Source: an uncultured bacterium (GTDB taxonomy: Bacteria > Nitrospirota > Thermodesulfovibrionia > Thermodesulfovibrionales > Thermodesulfovibrionaceae). From it: a stretch of 39,572 bases of DNA. Made by a program: the position numbers and the translations under genes. Below, in pieces: positions 6,966 through 15,762 of the stretch (positions within the stretch are counted from its first letter, which is position 1; each line of letters starts with the position of its first letter). The stretch lies in NCBI GenBank assembly GCA_937924475.1, contig CALDSV010000069.1:1-39572 (forward strand), given 5' to 3'. The notes below the pieces were generated by a model. It was not told the DNA's origin. It made no database searches and was given only the letters and a program-made list of their open reading frames with translations.

Positions 6966-7732
6966 TAACGAGAAGAGATTTCCTTAAAATTTCAGCCTTT
7001 GCATCCCTCATAGGACTTGGAGGATCTCTTTCCATTGAAGCACTGGAAAAGAAACAAGGACCTCAGGTTCTTAAAGACTTAAAAGCCTTGAAAGGTAAAA
7101 GATGGGCTATGGCTATTGATACCAGAAAATTTAAAACTCAGGAAGATTTTGATAAAGTAATTAAAGCCTGCCACAAAGCACATAATGTTCCAGAGATTAT
7201 AAATCCTCTTCATGAGGTAAAATGGATATGGACAGAAGACTATGAACATTCCTTTCCCGGAACCGCTGAACATTATATATCAAAGGAAGTAAAAGAGAGA
7301 AAATTCCTTCTCCTTTGCAATCACTGTGACAATGCTCCCTGCACAAGAGTTTGTCCTGTTAAAGCTACCTTCAAAAGAGAAGATGGGATAACAATGCAAG
7401 ATATGCATCGCTGCATTGGATGCAAATTCTGCATGGCTGGTTGCCCTTATGGAGCAAGAAATTATAATTTTCTTCCACCAAGAGACTACATAAAAGAGTT
7501 AAATCCTGAGTATCCTACAAGAATGTTAGGAGTCGTTGAAAAATGTACCTTCTGCAATGAAAGAATAGACAGAGGACTTCTTCCATACTGTGTTGAAGCT
7601 TCAGAGGGTAAAATCATATTTGGTGACCTCTATGACCCTAATTCTGAGATAAGAAAAGTGCTGGCTGAAAACATAATTATTCGTCGAAAAGTAGAACTTG
7701 GTACACAACCTATGGTTTTCTACATAATTTAA
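6962..7732 (+). CDS. dsrO: DsrO, periplasmic ferredoxin-like iron-sulfur subunit
   Basis: A 256-residue protein with a twin-arginine signal (TRRDFLK at residues 3-9, then a hydrophobic stretch), so it is exported folded to the periplasm. Cluster motifs are [13 protein letters not shown] (119, 122, 127, 131), [11 protein letters not shown] (151, 154, 157, 161) and a third, incomplete one, CTFC...YC (195, 198, 210), in which the expected fourth cysteine appears to be Ser214 (YCVEASEGK). An extra Cys70 occurs in [10 protein letters not shown]. The usual role is electron transfer between DsrJ and the NrfD-like DsrP. The start overlaps the dsrJ stop by four bases, which indicates translational coupling. 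Identity is secure; the missing ligand deserves a comparison with relatives. Confidence 0.95.
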   Translation: MITRRDFLKISAFASLIGLGGSLSIEALEKKQGPQVLKDLKALKGKRWAMAIDTRKFKTQEDFDKVIKACHKAHNVPEIINPLHEVKWIWTEDYEHSFPGTAEHYISKEVKERKFLLLCNHCDNAPCTRVCPVKATFKREDGITMQDMHRCIGCKFCMAGCPYGARNYNFLPPRDYIKELNPEYPTRMLGVVEKCTFCNERIDRGLLPYCVEASEGKIIFGDLYDPNSEIRKVLAENIIIRRKVELGTQPMVFYII

Positions 7733-7744
7733 GGGGAGGTAAAA

Positions 7745-8935
7745 ATGCTTGATTTAGCGTTAAAAGGCAGACCAAGATACTGGATTTGGGTATCTTTTCT
7801 TATAACCATGATAATTATAGGATTTATATGCTGGATGAGAGAGCATCATGTAGGTGCAGCACTTACAACTGGTCTAAGTAGAGATGTATCTTGGGGATTT
7901 CATGTTGGTCAACTTACCTTCTTTGTAGGAGTTGCTGCTTCAGCTGTATTAGTTGTACTTCCCTACTATTTCCACAATTATAAAATCTTTGGAAGAATAG
8001 CAGTAATAGGAGAATTCTTAGCTGTTGGTTGCGTGCTCATAGCAATGCTTTCGGTTTTCGTCATTATGGGACAGCCTTCTCGTGTTTGGAATGTTATACT
8101 TCATCCAACACCTCATTCAATTATATTCTGGGATATGGTAGTGCTTATAACTTACTTATCTCTTAATCTTTTATGTGGGTGGACAATTTTACATGCAGAG
8201 AAAAAAAGTGCTCCTCCACCTAAATGGATTAAACCATTTATTTATTGGGCAATACTGTGGGCACCCTCAATCCATACAGTTACTGCTTTCTTGTATGCTG
8301 GACTGCCAGGAAGACCCCACTGGATGACAGCACTTCAGGCAGCTCACTTCTTGGCAACAGCCTTTGCTGCAGGTCCTTCTTTACTCATTATACTAAGCAT
8401 GATAATCAAAAAAGTTTCAAAATTTGATCCTGGTCAGCAAGCAATTAATAAACTTGCTGAGATAGCCACCTATGCTTTAATAATCCATCTCTTCTTCATA
8501 GGACTGGAATTCTTCACAGCCTTTTATAGCCAAATACCAGATCATATGGCTGCTCTGAAATATCTCTATGTTGGTTATGAAGGTCATACTGGAATGGTTT
8601 CTTGGATGGCAATTTCTACACTCTTAGCTTTTACAGGTTTATTAATATTCATATTCCCTCCTTTACGGAAATGGAATGTAACAAAACTAATAGGAGCTCT
8701 TTGTATTTTCTTCTCCATATGGATGGATAAAGGCTTTGCATTTGTAGTTAGCGGATTTATTCCAAATCCTTTTGATAAAGTAACCGAGGCTTGGATTGCT
8801 CTTAATGAATTTCTTGTGGCAGCTGGTGTTTGGTCAGTTGGGGCCCTTGTAATAACTGTGCTATATAAGATTGCTATTACTGTCAAAGAAAAAGCAGTTT
8901 TTGATAAATACGGGCATAAACAGATTGTTGACTAA
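7745..8935 (+). CDS. dsrP: DsrP, NrfD-like quinone-interacting membrane subunit
   Basis: A 396-residue polytopic membrane protein of the NrfD/PsrC family with about ten hydrophobic helices spread over the whole length (for example residues 14-29, 55-75, 91-112, 126-145 and 164-183). It is expected to exchange electrons with the quinone pool and with DsrO on the periplasmic side. Family-typical stretches include SWGFHVGQLTFFVGVAASA near residue 50 and GYEGHTGMVSWMA near residue 280. A GGGGAGG ribosome binding site lies directly before the ATG, 12 bases after dsrO. It is the last gene of the operon and is followed by a bidirectional terminator. Identity is secure from homology style and order. 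Confidence 0.95.
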   Translation: MLDLALKGRPRYWIWVSFLITMIIIGFICWMREHHVGAALTTGLSRDVSWGFHVGQLTFFVGVAASAVLVVLPYYFHNYKIFGRIAVIGEFLAVGCVLIAMLSVFVIMGQPSRVWNVILHPTPHSIIFWDMVVLITYLSLNLLCGWTILHAEKKSAPPPKWIKPFIYWAILWAPSIHTVTAFLYAGLPGRPHWMTALQAAHFLATAFAAGPSLLIILSMIIKKVSKFDPGQQAINKLAEIATYALIIHLFFIGLEFFTAFYSQIPDHMAALKYLYVGYEGHTGMVSWMAISTLLAFTGLLIFIFPPLRKWNVTKLIGALCIFFSIWMDKGFAFVVSGFIPNPFDKVTEAWIALNEFLVAAGVWSVGALVITVLYKIAITVKEKAVFDKYGHKQIVD

Positions 8936-8954
8936 CTAATAATTAGTATTTTTC

Positions 8955-8983
8955 AAAAAGGCGAGGAAAGTCCTCGCCTTTTT
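8955..8983. terminator. Bidirectional terminator between dsrP and pyrG
   Basis: The stem GGCGAGGA (8960-8967) pairs with TCCTCGCC (8971-8978) around a three-base loop. It is flanked by A5 on the left and T5 on the right, so both strands end in a U-tract. The pyrG stop codon begins at the next base, so the converging operons share one hairpin. Confidence 0.88.
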
Positions 8984-10636
8984 TTATTCAAAAGAACTAA
9001 AGAGAGTATGTTTTTCCCTTAAGGAGGCTTTTATAAATTCCCTAAAAAGAGGATGAGGTTTAAAAGGTTTTGATTTGAATTCAGGATGAAATTGACAACC
9101 TAAAAACCAAGGATGATCTGCAAATTCTATTATTTCCACAAGCTGACCATCAGGAGATGTGCCACTAAATACAACACCTTTCTCTTCTAAAACAGGAATA
9201 TATTTATTATTAAACTCATATCTATGCCTATGTCTTTCTGATATCTCCTTTACCTTATAAGCTTCAAAGGCTTTTGTGCCAGATTTAATAACACAGGGAT
9301 AAGCACCCAGTCTCATCGTTCCTCCCTTCTGAGAGTCAGCAGAGCGAATTTCATACTTTCCTGTTCTGGGATTAAACCATTTTTCCATTAGATAAATAAC
9401 TGGATTTTCTGTGGAGGGATCAAACTCTGTGGAATGAGCACGAAGCCCTGCTATATTTCTACTAAGTTCAATTACAGCACATTGCATTCCAAGGCATATT
9501 CCAAATAATGGTACCTTATTCTCTCTGGCATATCTTATGGCTTCAATTTTACCCTCTATGCCTCTGCTGCCAAAGCCTCCAGGAATTAAAATTCCGTGGG
9601 CATCCTTTAGATGAATCCTGGGACCATCCTTTTCAATATCCTCTGAGTTTACCCAAAGGATATTTACTTTTGCCTCATTGGCAATTCCTCCGTGAATTAA
9701 GGCTTCCGTTAAACTTTTATAGGAATCCCTTAGTCCTACATATTTACCTACCACAGCAATATTAACCTCACTTTTAGGATTTTTAATCTTCCTTACCACC
9801 TCTTCCCAAGGCGATAAATCTTCTAATCTATGGGGTAAAAAGAGTTTCTTTTCAATAAGAAGATCTAATCCTTCGTTTTTGAAATTAATTGGTACTTCAT
9901 AGACGGTCTCTACATCATGGGCTGAAATAACTGAATCGAAATCAAGATTACAGTGTAATGCTATCTTTTTCTTTAATGAGGGAGGAATAGGTCTGTCAGC
10001 TCTGCATAGGAGAATATCGGGTTGAATTCCTATGGACCTTAAACTGTTTACACTGTGTTGAGTTGGTTTTGTTTTAAGTTCCCCAGCACTTTTTATGTAA
10101 GGTACAAGTGTGAGATGAATATATAGAACATTCTCTCTTCCCACATCATATCTAAATTGTCTTATTCCCTCTAAAAATGGTAACCCTTCAATATCTCCTA
10201 CCGTACCTCCTACCTCTACAATTACTATATCATATTCATTATTTTTAGCAGCTGATTTAATTGCTTCTTTTATTTCATCTGTCACATGAGGAACCACTTG
10301 AACAGTATGTCCAAGATAATCTCCTCTTCTCTCCTTAGAGATAACATTAAAGTAAATTTTTCCAGAAGTGTAATTATTAACATTTGAGGTAATCAAATTA
10401 GTAAATCTTTCATAATGACCTAAATCTAAATCAGTTTCACAACCATCATCAGTTACATAAACCTCTCCATGTTCAAAGGGACTTAATGTTCCAGGATCTA
10501 CATTTATATAAGGATCAAGCTTCTGGATAGTAACTTTAAATCCCTTAGCTTCCAAAAGAGCACCTATAGCTGCAGCTGCTATACCTTTTCCTAAGGCAGA
10601 TACAACTCCACCTGTTATAAAAATGTATTTAGGCAT
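8984..10636 (-). CDS. pyrG: CTP synthase
   Basis: A 550-residue cytoplasmic enzyme that makes CTP from UTP using ATP and ammonia released from glutamine. The N-terminal synthase domain begins [18 protein letters not shown] with the P-loop, followed by [19 protein letters not shown]. The C-terminal class I glutaminase contains [13 protein letters not shown] with nucleophile Cys381 and the HPEFKSKP histidine-glutamate pair. Length matches the family (about 535-550). The gene overlaps the upstream kdsB by 22 bases, so it is translationally coupled. CTP is a substrate of KdsB, which explains the pairing. Its stop abuts the shared terminator at 8955-8983. No truncation or missing residue is seen. 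Confidence 0.98.
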   Translation of the reverse strand: MPKYIFITGGVVSALGKGIAAAAIGALLEAKGFKVTIQKLDPYINVDPGTLSPFEHGEVYVTDDGCETDLDLGHYERFTNLITSNVNNYTSGKIYFNVISKERRGDYLGHTVQVVPHVTDEIKEAIKSAAKNNEYDIVIVEVGGTVGDIEGLPFLEGIRQFRYDVGRENVLYIHLTLVPYIKSAGELKTKPTQHSVNSLRSIGIQPDILLCRADRPIPPSLKKKIALHCNLDFDSVISAHDVETVYEVPINFKNEGLDLLIEKKLFLPHRLEDLSPWEEVVRKIKNPKSEVNIAVVGKYVGLRDSYKSLTEALIHGGIANEAKVNILWVNSEDIEKDGPRIHLKDAHGILIPGGFGSRGIEGKIEAIRYARENKVPLFGICLGMQCAVIELSRNIAGLRAHSTEFDPSTENPVIYLMEKWFNPRTGKYEIRSADSQKGGTMRLGAYPCVIKSGTKAFEAYKVKEISERHRHRYEFNNKYIPVLEEKGVVFSGTSPDGQLVEIIEFADHPWFLGCQFHPEFKSKPFKPHPLFREFIKASLREKHTLFSSFE

Positions 10637-11382
10637 TTTTCAGCTACCTCCAAATCTTCAGGTGTATCAATTCCAAAGGAATCATATTCAGTTATACCTA
10701 CTTTTATCCTAATTCCATTTTCAAGGGCTCTTAATTGCTCTAAAGATTCAATTTTTTCAAGAATTGATTGAGGAAGTTTTACAAATTCATAAAGAATTTT
10801 AACAGAATAACCATAAATTCCTATGTGTTTATACATGAAATTAATAATAGAAGAACCCTTTAAAAATTTATCCCTGTCAAAGGGAATTGGACTTCTTGAA
10901 AAATAAAGAGCATATCCCTTTTTGTCAAAAACTACTTTAACAATGTTTGGATTATAAAAATCTTCCTCTTTTTCAATTCTCTTTGCCAATGTTCCTATTG
11001 AATTAGTTTCTCCCTCCATTATTTCTATTAATTTATCAATCATATTAGGATTAATTAAAGGCTCATCTCCTTGAAGATTTACAATAATTGAATTTTCATT
11101 CAAATTATATCCTTCTTGGTGAAGATAAGCTACTGCCTCAGCAACCCTATCAGTTCCTGACGGGTGTTTTTCTGAAGTCATTATAGCTTTTCCCCCGAAG
11201 GATTCTACAACTTTAACAATCCTTATATCATCAGTAGCTACAAAAACATCCTTAATTAATTTTGAGGATTTCGCTCTTTCATAAACATGCTGAATAATAG
11301 GTTTATCTTTAAGGATAGCAAGAGGTTTACCTGGGAATCTTGTAGAACCATATCGAGCAGGGATCAAACAGATATTAACCAT
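10615..11382 (-). CDS. kdsB: 3-deoxy-manno-octulosonate cytidylyltransferase (CMP-Kdo synthetase)
   Basis: A 255-residue cytoplasmic nucleotidyltransferase that activates Kdo with CTP to CMP-Kdo for the lipopolysaccharide inner core, indicating a Gram-negative outer membrane. Diagnostic motifs are [16 protein letters not shown] at residues 7-22, the block [16 protein letters not shown] near residue 70, and NLQGDEPLI with the metal-binding aspartate near residue 104. Length is normal. The ATG at 11380-11382 has no visible Shine-Dalgarno sequence, and only 32 bases separate it from the divergent lnt start, so the promoters must overlap each other or the coding ends. The gene overlaps pyrG, a common pairing in Gram-negative genomes. 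Confidence 0.96.
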   Translation of the reverse strand: MVNICLIPARYGSTRFPGKPLAILKDKPIIQHVYERAKSSKLIKDVFVATDDIRIVKVVESFGGKAIMTSEKHPSGTDRVAEAVAYLHQEGYNLNENSIIVNLQGDEPLINPNMIDKLIEIMEGETNSIGTLAKRIEKEEDFYNPNIVKVVFDKKGYALYFSRSPIPFDRDKFLKGSSIINFMYKHIGIYGYSVKILYEFVKLPQSILEKIESLEQLRALENGIRIKVGITEYDSFGIDTPEDLEVAEKCLNTFL

Positions 11383-11414
11383 AACATTAACAATTATGAT
11401 AACATAAATATCTA

Positions 11415-13004
11415 ATGCTTTTACCAGAATTTATAAAAGAATTTCCAGAACACATTATCAACTTTATAAAAAAATATCTCTTTTGTTTTTTATCAGCAAT
11501 TTTTCTTATCTTAAGCTTTTCTCCTATTGATTTATATTTCTTAGCCTGGATTGGTTTTATACCCTTTTTTTTCTTTATTTATAATTCGAAAGACTACAAA
11601 ACTTTTTTTAAAGGTAGCTTTATATTTGGATTTCTTTATTTTTTGGGAAATGTTTACTGGATTTATCATTCGCTTTATTTTTATGGTTCAGTACCTCTAA
11701 TTTTAAGTTATTTGGTTGTAGCTCTTTTAGCAGCTTATCTTGCCCTTTATCCTTTGGGCTTTGCCTTAATTTTAAAAAATTTACTTAAAAAAAATATTCC
11801 CACTTCCTTATATGCTCCTTTTATTTGGATTTCCTTTGAAGTTTTAAGAAGTTATCTTTTTACTGGTTTTCCCTGGGCATTGATAGGATATAGCCAATAT
11901 AAATTTTTACTTATATCCCAAATTGCTGATATCACAGGAATTTATGGAGTTTCTTTTTTGGTGCTTCTTTTTAATTGTGTTATTTTTGATATTCTAATTT
12001 TTAAAAAACGGAAGCTTTTACACCCTCTTTTACCTCTGTATACAATAATATTAAGCACTTTTTTAGTTTTAATTGTTTTTTCCTTTTCAATCTTTTATGG
12101 ATTCAAAAAATTAAAAGAAGATGAATCTTACCATAACTTTAAAGTAGCAATTATTCAAGGAAATATACCTCAAAATGAAAAATGGGATTATAAAAAAATT
12201 CAAGAAATCTTAAGTATTTATAAAAATCTTACCATAGAGAGCAAGAAATACCGACCTGAATTGATCATTTGGCCTGAAACTGCCTTACCTTTTGTTTTTG
12301 AAAAAAACAGATATTTTACAGTAGAACTTATAAATTTTGTTAAGCAAGAAAAAATCTATCTACTCTTTGGAAGTATAATGGAAAGAGAAAAAGACAAATA
12401 TACAAATAGTGCATTATTATTAGATTCAGATGGAGTTATTGCTTATTATTATGATAAAATACATTTAGTACCTTTTGGAGAATATGTACCATTAAGGAAA
12501 ATTTTATTTTTTGTAGAAAAATTAACATTTGGCATCGGTGATTACCAGCCAGGTAAAAGTTACAATGTAGCAATTACTCCCTTTGGAAGGTTTGCTACTT
12601 TAATTTGTTATGAAAGTATTTTCCCCGAACAAGTAAGAAAATTTTATCAAAAAGGTGGAAATTTTATAGTAAATATTACAAACGATGGTTGGTTTGGAAA
12701 TACTTCTGGTCCTTATCAACATTTTTCAATGGCAGTATTTCGTGCAATAGAAAACAGAAAACCATTAATTAGAGCAGCTAATTCAGGTATATCAGGTTTT
12801 ATAGATAGCAGAGGAAGAATTTTAAAAAATACAAAATTATTTGAGAGAACTTATTTAGTTGAAACTATAGGAATTAATAATGAAACAACTTTTTATACAA
12901 AATATGGCAACATTTTTGCCTATTTATGTATTGTAATTTCGTTGATTTTTATAATTGGCAATATCAATATAGGAGGTAAAAGATGGTTATATCTGAGGAT
13001 TTAA
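11415..13004 (+). CDS. lnt: Apolipoprotein N-acyltransferase
   Basis: A 529-residue inner-membrane enzyme that adds the third acyl chain to the N-terminal cysteine of lipoproteins. The first 230 residues contain about seven hydrophobic helices and the last 25 form another. Between them lies a periplasmic nitrilase-type domain with the catalytic triad Glu288 (IWPETALP), Lys348 (YDKIHLVPFGEYVP) and Cys398 (LICYESIFPE), and the block NDGWFGNTSGPYQHF. Triad order and spacing match the Escherichia coli enzyme. The ATG at 11415 is the only sensible start, but no ribosome binding sequence precedes it. A TATGAT at 11395-11400 would give a very short leader. The end overlaps prfB by 22 bases. Identity is secure; start confidence is moderate. 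Confidence 0.95.
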   Translation: MLLPEFIKEFPEHIINFIKKYLFCFLSAIFLILSFSPIDLYFLAWIGFIPFFFFIYNSKDYKTFFKGSFIFGFLYFLGNVYWIYHSLYFYGSVPLILSYLVVALLAAYLALYPLGFALILKNLLKKNIPTSLYAPFIWISFEVLRSYLFTGFPWALIGYSQYKFLLISQIADITGIYGVSFLVLLFNCVIFDILIFKKRKLLHPLLPLYTIILSTFLVLIVFSFSIFYGFKKLKEDESYHNFKVAIIQGNIPQNEKWDYKKIQEILSIYKNLTIESKKYRPELIIWPETALPFVFEKNRYFTVELINFVKQEKIYLLFGSIMEREKDKYTNSALLLDSDGVIAYYYDKIHLVPFGEYVPLRKILFFVEKLTFGIGDYQPGKSYNVAITPFGRFATLICYESIFPEQVRKFYQKGGNFIVNITNDGWFGNTSGPYQHFSMAVFRAIENRKPLIRAANSGISGFIDSRGRILKNTKLFERTYLVETIGINNETTFYTKYGNIFAYLCIVISLIFIIGNINIGGKRWLYLRI

Positions 13005-14102
13005 AAACTGAATTGAAAAATTTAAAAGATAAAATATATTCTCTTAGAGACTGCCTTTGAAATAGATGGTTTAAAGAAAAGATTAGAAGAATTAGATATA
13101 GCATTACAAAAAGAAGAAGTATGGAGAGATTTAGACAAAACAAAAGACCTACAAAAAGAAAAAAATAAAATTCTCGAAATTTTAGAGCCTATTGAAGAAA
13201 TAACACAACGTTTTCTATACTTAGAACAAGCTTTTGAAATTGCTGAATCAGAAGAAGAAGGGTACTTACTTTTAAGAGATTTAGAAAAAGACACAGATAA
13301 AATAAAAAAACAAATTGAGACTCTGGAACTTAAGCTCCTTCTAAAGGGGGAACATGATAAGAGTAATGCAATTGTATCAATTCATCCGGGAGCTGGTGGG
13401 ACTGAGAGCCAAGATTGGGCTGAAATGCTTATGCGTATGTACTTAAGATGGGCTGAAAAAAAAGGATATAACGTCCAAATTATTGATTTGCAATCAGGAG
13501 ATGAAGCAGGAATAAAAGATGTTACTTTTACTGTAGAAGGTTCTTATGCATATGGCTACCTTAAAGCCGAAGCTGGAGTTCATAGACTTGTAAGAGTTTC
13601 TCCTTTTGATGCTAATAAAAGAAGACATACATCTTTTGCTGCTGTTCATGTATGTCCTGAGATTGAGGATACTATTCATTTAGATATTAAAGAAGATGAT
13701 TTAAGAATAGATACTTTTAGAGCATCGGGGGCTGGTGGTCAACATGTAAATAAAGTCTCTTCTGCAGTGAGAATTACTCATATTCCTACAGGAATAGTAG
13801 TTACTTGTCAAACAGAAAGGTCGCAACATAGAAATAGAGAATTAGCAATGAAAATATTGAGATCTAAACTTTTTGCTTTAATGGAGAGAGAAAAAGAAGA
13901 AAAAATTAAAGCATTAGTAGGAAATAAAAAAAATATTGGCTGGGGTAACCAAATAAGGTCTTATATTTTACATCCTTACAGATTAATTAAAGATCATCGA
14001 ACAGAAGTAGAAGCTTTTAATGTAGAACAAGTATTAGATGGAGAAATTGATATTTTTATTGAAGCTTATTTGAAAAAGGTTAATTCTAAAGTTTTAAATT
14101 AG
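12983..14102 (+). CDS. prfB: Peptide chain release factor 2, expressed by programmed +1 frameshift
   Basis: RF2 terminates translation at UGA and UAA. The zero frame starts at ATG 12983 after AGGAGGT and runs 25 codons to an in-frame TGA at 13058-13060. Moving +1 after CTT (13055-13057) continues with GAA at 13059 and stays open to 14102, giving a 372-residue protein, the normal RF2 length. The product carries the stop-recognition motif SPF at residues 206-208 and the peptide-release motif GGQ at 251-253, within one residue of the Escherichia coli positions. So this is the classical autoregulatory frameshift, not a broken gene. The start lies inside the end of lnt, indicating translational coupling. 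No clear terminator follows. Confidence 0.95.
13046..13060 (+). promoter_or_regulatory. prfB programmed +1 frameshift site
   Basis: AGAGAC, a three-base spacer TGC, then CTT TGA. The peptidyl-tRNA-Leu can slip from CTT to TTT, skipping one base at the UGA. The spacing is canonical, but the Shine-Dalgarno-like element is weak (AGAG rather than AGGGGG) and the base after TGA is A rather than the common C. Confidence 0.9.
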
Positions 14103-14182
14103 TTTTTATTTTTTTAGAGGTATTAGTTGTATTGCAATTTTTGTTAGCTTCTGAAAATTTGTTTTTTTTATGAGGAGTTATA

Positions 14183-14281
14183 ATGTGGAAAAATTTTTAA
14201 ATTTTTTTACAAATTTTACTTTTGAAGGCATAACTAATTTTTTTAATGTGAAAAATTTTAGGTTTATTACAAGTTTTCAAC
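14183..14281 (+). repeat. Degenerate direct repeat (two copies of about 37 bases) upstream of dnaA
   Basis: Copy 1 (about 14183-14220) and copy 2 (about 14246-14281) each begin with AATGTG, continue with AAAAATTTT and then reach TTACAA(A/G)TTTT, with small gaps. The offset is 63 bases. Each copy begins with a near-DnaA-box on the minus strand, so the repeats may be initiator-binding units. Confidence 0.45.
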
Positions 14282-14287
14282 AGTTTA

Positions 14288-14317
14288 TTGCTCAGTTTGT
14301 TAATTATGGTATATAAT
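14288..14317 (+). promoter_or_regulatory. Possible dnaA promoter
   Basis: A perfect -10, TATAAT (14312-14317), is preceded at 18 bases by a weak -35, TTGCTC (14288-14293). Transcription would start near 14324, giving a leader of about 108 bases. The TTTTCAACA motif at 14274-14282 lies directly upstream, which would suit DnaA autoregulation. Confidence 0.4.
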
Positions 14318-14431
14318 GAGATGGTTAATTTTTATGTCTTTATTTTTATCTAATTGAAAAATAAAGTTTTTTAACTTTAACAAAGAATTAACACAAAAGT
14401 TTTTAACAAATGTTTAAAACTTGTTGAAAAA

Positions 14432-15751
14432 ATGGAAGAATTAAATACAATTTGGCAAAAAATTTTAGAGACTATAAGAAATAAGGTAGGAGAGTCTATT
14501 TTTAATCTATGGTTTTCTCCTGTTAAACTACTCAGAATAAAAGATTCTGAGATATTTCTTGAAATTCCAAATAGATTTTTTCAAGATTGGATAGAAGATA
14601 ATTTCCCCTTATTGATAAAGGATTCACTTAAGGAAATAACAGGTAAGGACTTTGAAGTTTATTATGAATTAAGTGGAAAAGAACAGCCTCAGTTTAACTC
14701 TGAAGATAAAAAGCAAAAGACAAAGAGGGGAAATTTAAATCCAAAATATACCTTTGATTCTTTTGTAGTAGGTCCCTCTAATCAATTTGCTCATGCTGCA
14801 GCTTTTAGAGTAGCAGAAAATCCAGGCTTTTCTTATAATCCTCTTTTTATTTATGGAGGAGTTGGTTTAGGAAAAACTCACTTGATAAATGCTATAGGTA
14901 ACTTTATTTTAGATAATAATCCTCATTTAAATGTTTGCTATATTTCTTCAGAGCAATTTACAGGGGAATTTATTTCTGCTATTAGACATGAAAAAATGCC
15001 TGAATTTAGGGCTAAATATAGAAATGTGGATATTTTTTTAGTAGATGACATTCAATTTATTGCAGGAAAAGACTCCACTCAGGAGGAATTTTTTCATACT
15101 TTCAATGAGCTTTACTCAAAACAAAAACAAATAGTAGTATCCAGTGATAGACCTCCTATTGAAATTTCTGATATTACTGATCGTCTTCGTTCAAGATTTG
15201 GAATGGGATTGATAGCTGATATTCAACCTCCAGAAATGGAGACAAGATTAGCTATTTTATACAAGAAGGCAGAGAGAGAGGGAATAGTTTTACCAGAAGA
15301 TGTTGCTAATTTTATAGCTTCTCGCGTAAAGTCAAATGTGAGAGAGTTAGAGGGCTCTCTGATTAAACTTTGCGCCTATATATCTTTAACAAAAAGTCCT
15401 ATTAATTTAGAGGTGGCAAGACAAGTTTTAAAAGATTTGCTTCCTGATGATAATAAACCTATCACAATTGATTTGGTTCAGAAATTAGTTTCAGATACAT
15501 TAGGAATTAAAGTGCAAGACATTAAATCTAAGAAGAGAACAAAGGAAATATCTCATGCGAGAAAAATTGCCATGTATATTACTAAAAAAGTTACAAATCT
15601 CTCTCTTGCAGAAATAGGTAGTGCCTTCGGAGGTAAAGATCATGCAACTGTAATCTATGCTTGTAAACAAATTGAGAGAGAAAGACAAAAAGATGAAAAT
15701 TTAAGTAGATTAATAGATAACATCATAAAAAAATTACAGGGAAATAAGTGA
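14432..15751 (+). CDS. dnaA: Chromosomal replication initiator protein DnaA
   Basis: A 439-residue initiator that binds DnaA boxes and opens the origin in its ATP form. Domain I (residues about 1-80) begins MEELNTIWQKILETIRNKVG. A short charged linker (about 90-105) follows, then the AAA+ domain with Walker A GGVGLGKTH (near 146-154) and Walker B IFLVDDIQFIAGKDSTQEEF. The C-terminal helix-turn-helix carries the DnaA signature GKDHATVIYACKQIERE. Length is normal. The start gives the usual family N-terminus, but no ribosome binding sequence is visible upstream; the preceding bases are TTGTTGAAAAA. The stop is followed 11 bases later by the dnaN ATG, so the two are an operon. Confidence 0.98.
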   Translation: MEELNTIWQKILETIRNKVGESIFNLWFSPVKLLRIKDSEIFLEIPNRFFQDWIEDNFPLLIKDSLKEITGKDFEVYYELSGKEQPQFNSEDKKQKTKRGNLNPKYTFDSFVVGPSNQFAHAAAFRVAENPGFSYNPLFIYGGVGLGKTHLINAIGNFILDNNPHLNVCYISSEQFTGEFISAIRHEKMPEFRAKYRNVDIFLVDDIQFIAGKDSTQEEFFHTFNELYSKQKQIVVSSDRPPIEISDITDRLRSRFGMGLIADIQPPEMETRLAILYKKAEREGIVLPEDVANFIASRVKSNVRELEGSLIKLCAYISLTKSPINLEVARQVLKDLLPDDNKPITIDLVQKLVSDTLGIKVQDIKSKKRTKEISHARKIAMYITKKVTNLSLAEIGSAFGGKDHATVIYACKQIERERQKDENLSRLIDNIIKKLQGNK

Positions 15752-15762
15752 GGGAGGGAAAT

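Larger units (their letters stand above)
14103..14431. other. 329-base AT-rich gap upstream of dnaA, oriC candidate
   Basis: This is the only stretch over 300 bases without a gene. It is extremely AT-rich and lies between prfB and dnaA, a common origin position. No exact DnaA box (TTATNCACA) is present. Near matches are TTTTCCACA on the minus strand (14184-14192), TTTTTCACA on the minus strand (14247-14255), TTTTCAACA on the plus strand (14274-14282), and TTTTCAACA on the minus strand (14422-14430). Other repeats are TTTAACAAA at 14376-14384 and 14402-14410, and AAAGTTTTTTAAC (14363-14375) recurring as AAAAGTTTTTAAC (14395-14407). An origin function is inference from place and composition. 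Confidence 0.4.

Noticed and set aside
12983-13060. prfB as a pseudogene or truncated gene because of the early TGA
   Set aside because: The CTT TGA site, its spacing, and the in-register SPF and GGQ motifs show the standard programmed +1 frameshift.
13022-13294. Minus-strand 90-residue frame
   Set aside because: It is antisense to the N-terminal part of RF2 and serine-rich, a typical shadow of an AT-rich gene.
14103-14181. Terminator after prfB
   Set aside because: T-runs are present but no GC-containing hairpin precedes them; ATTGCAAT is too short a palindrome.
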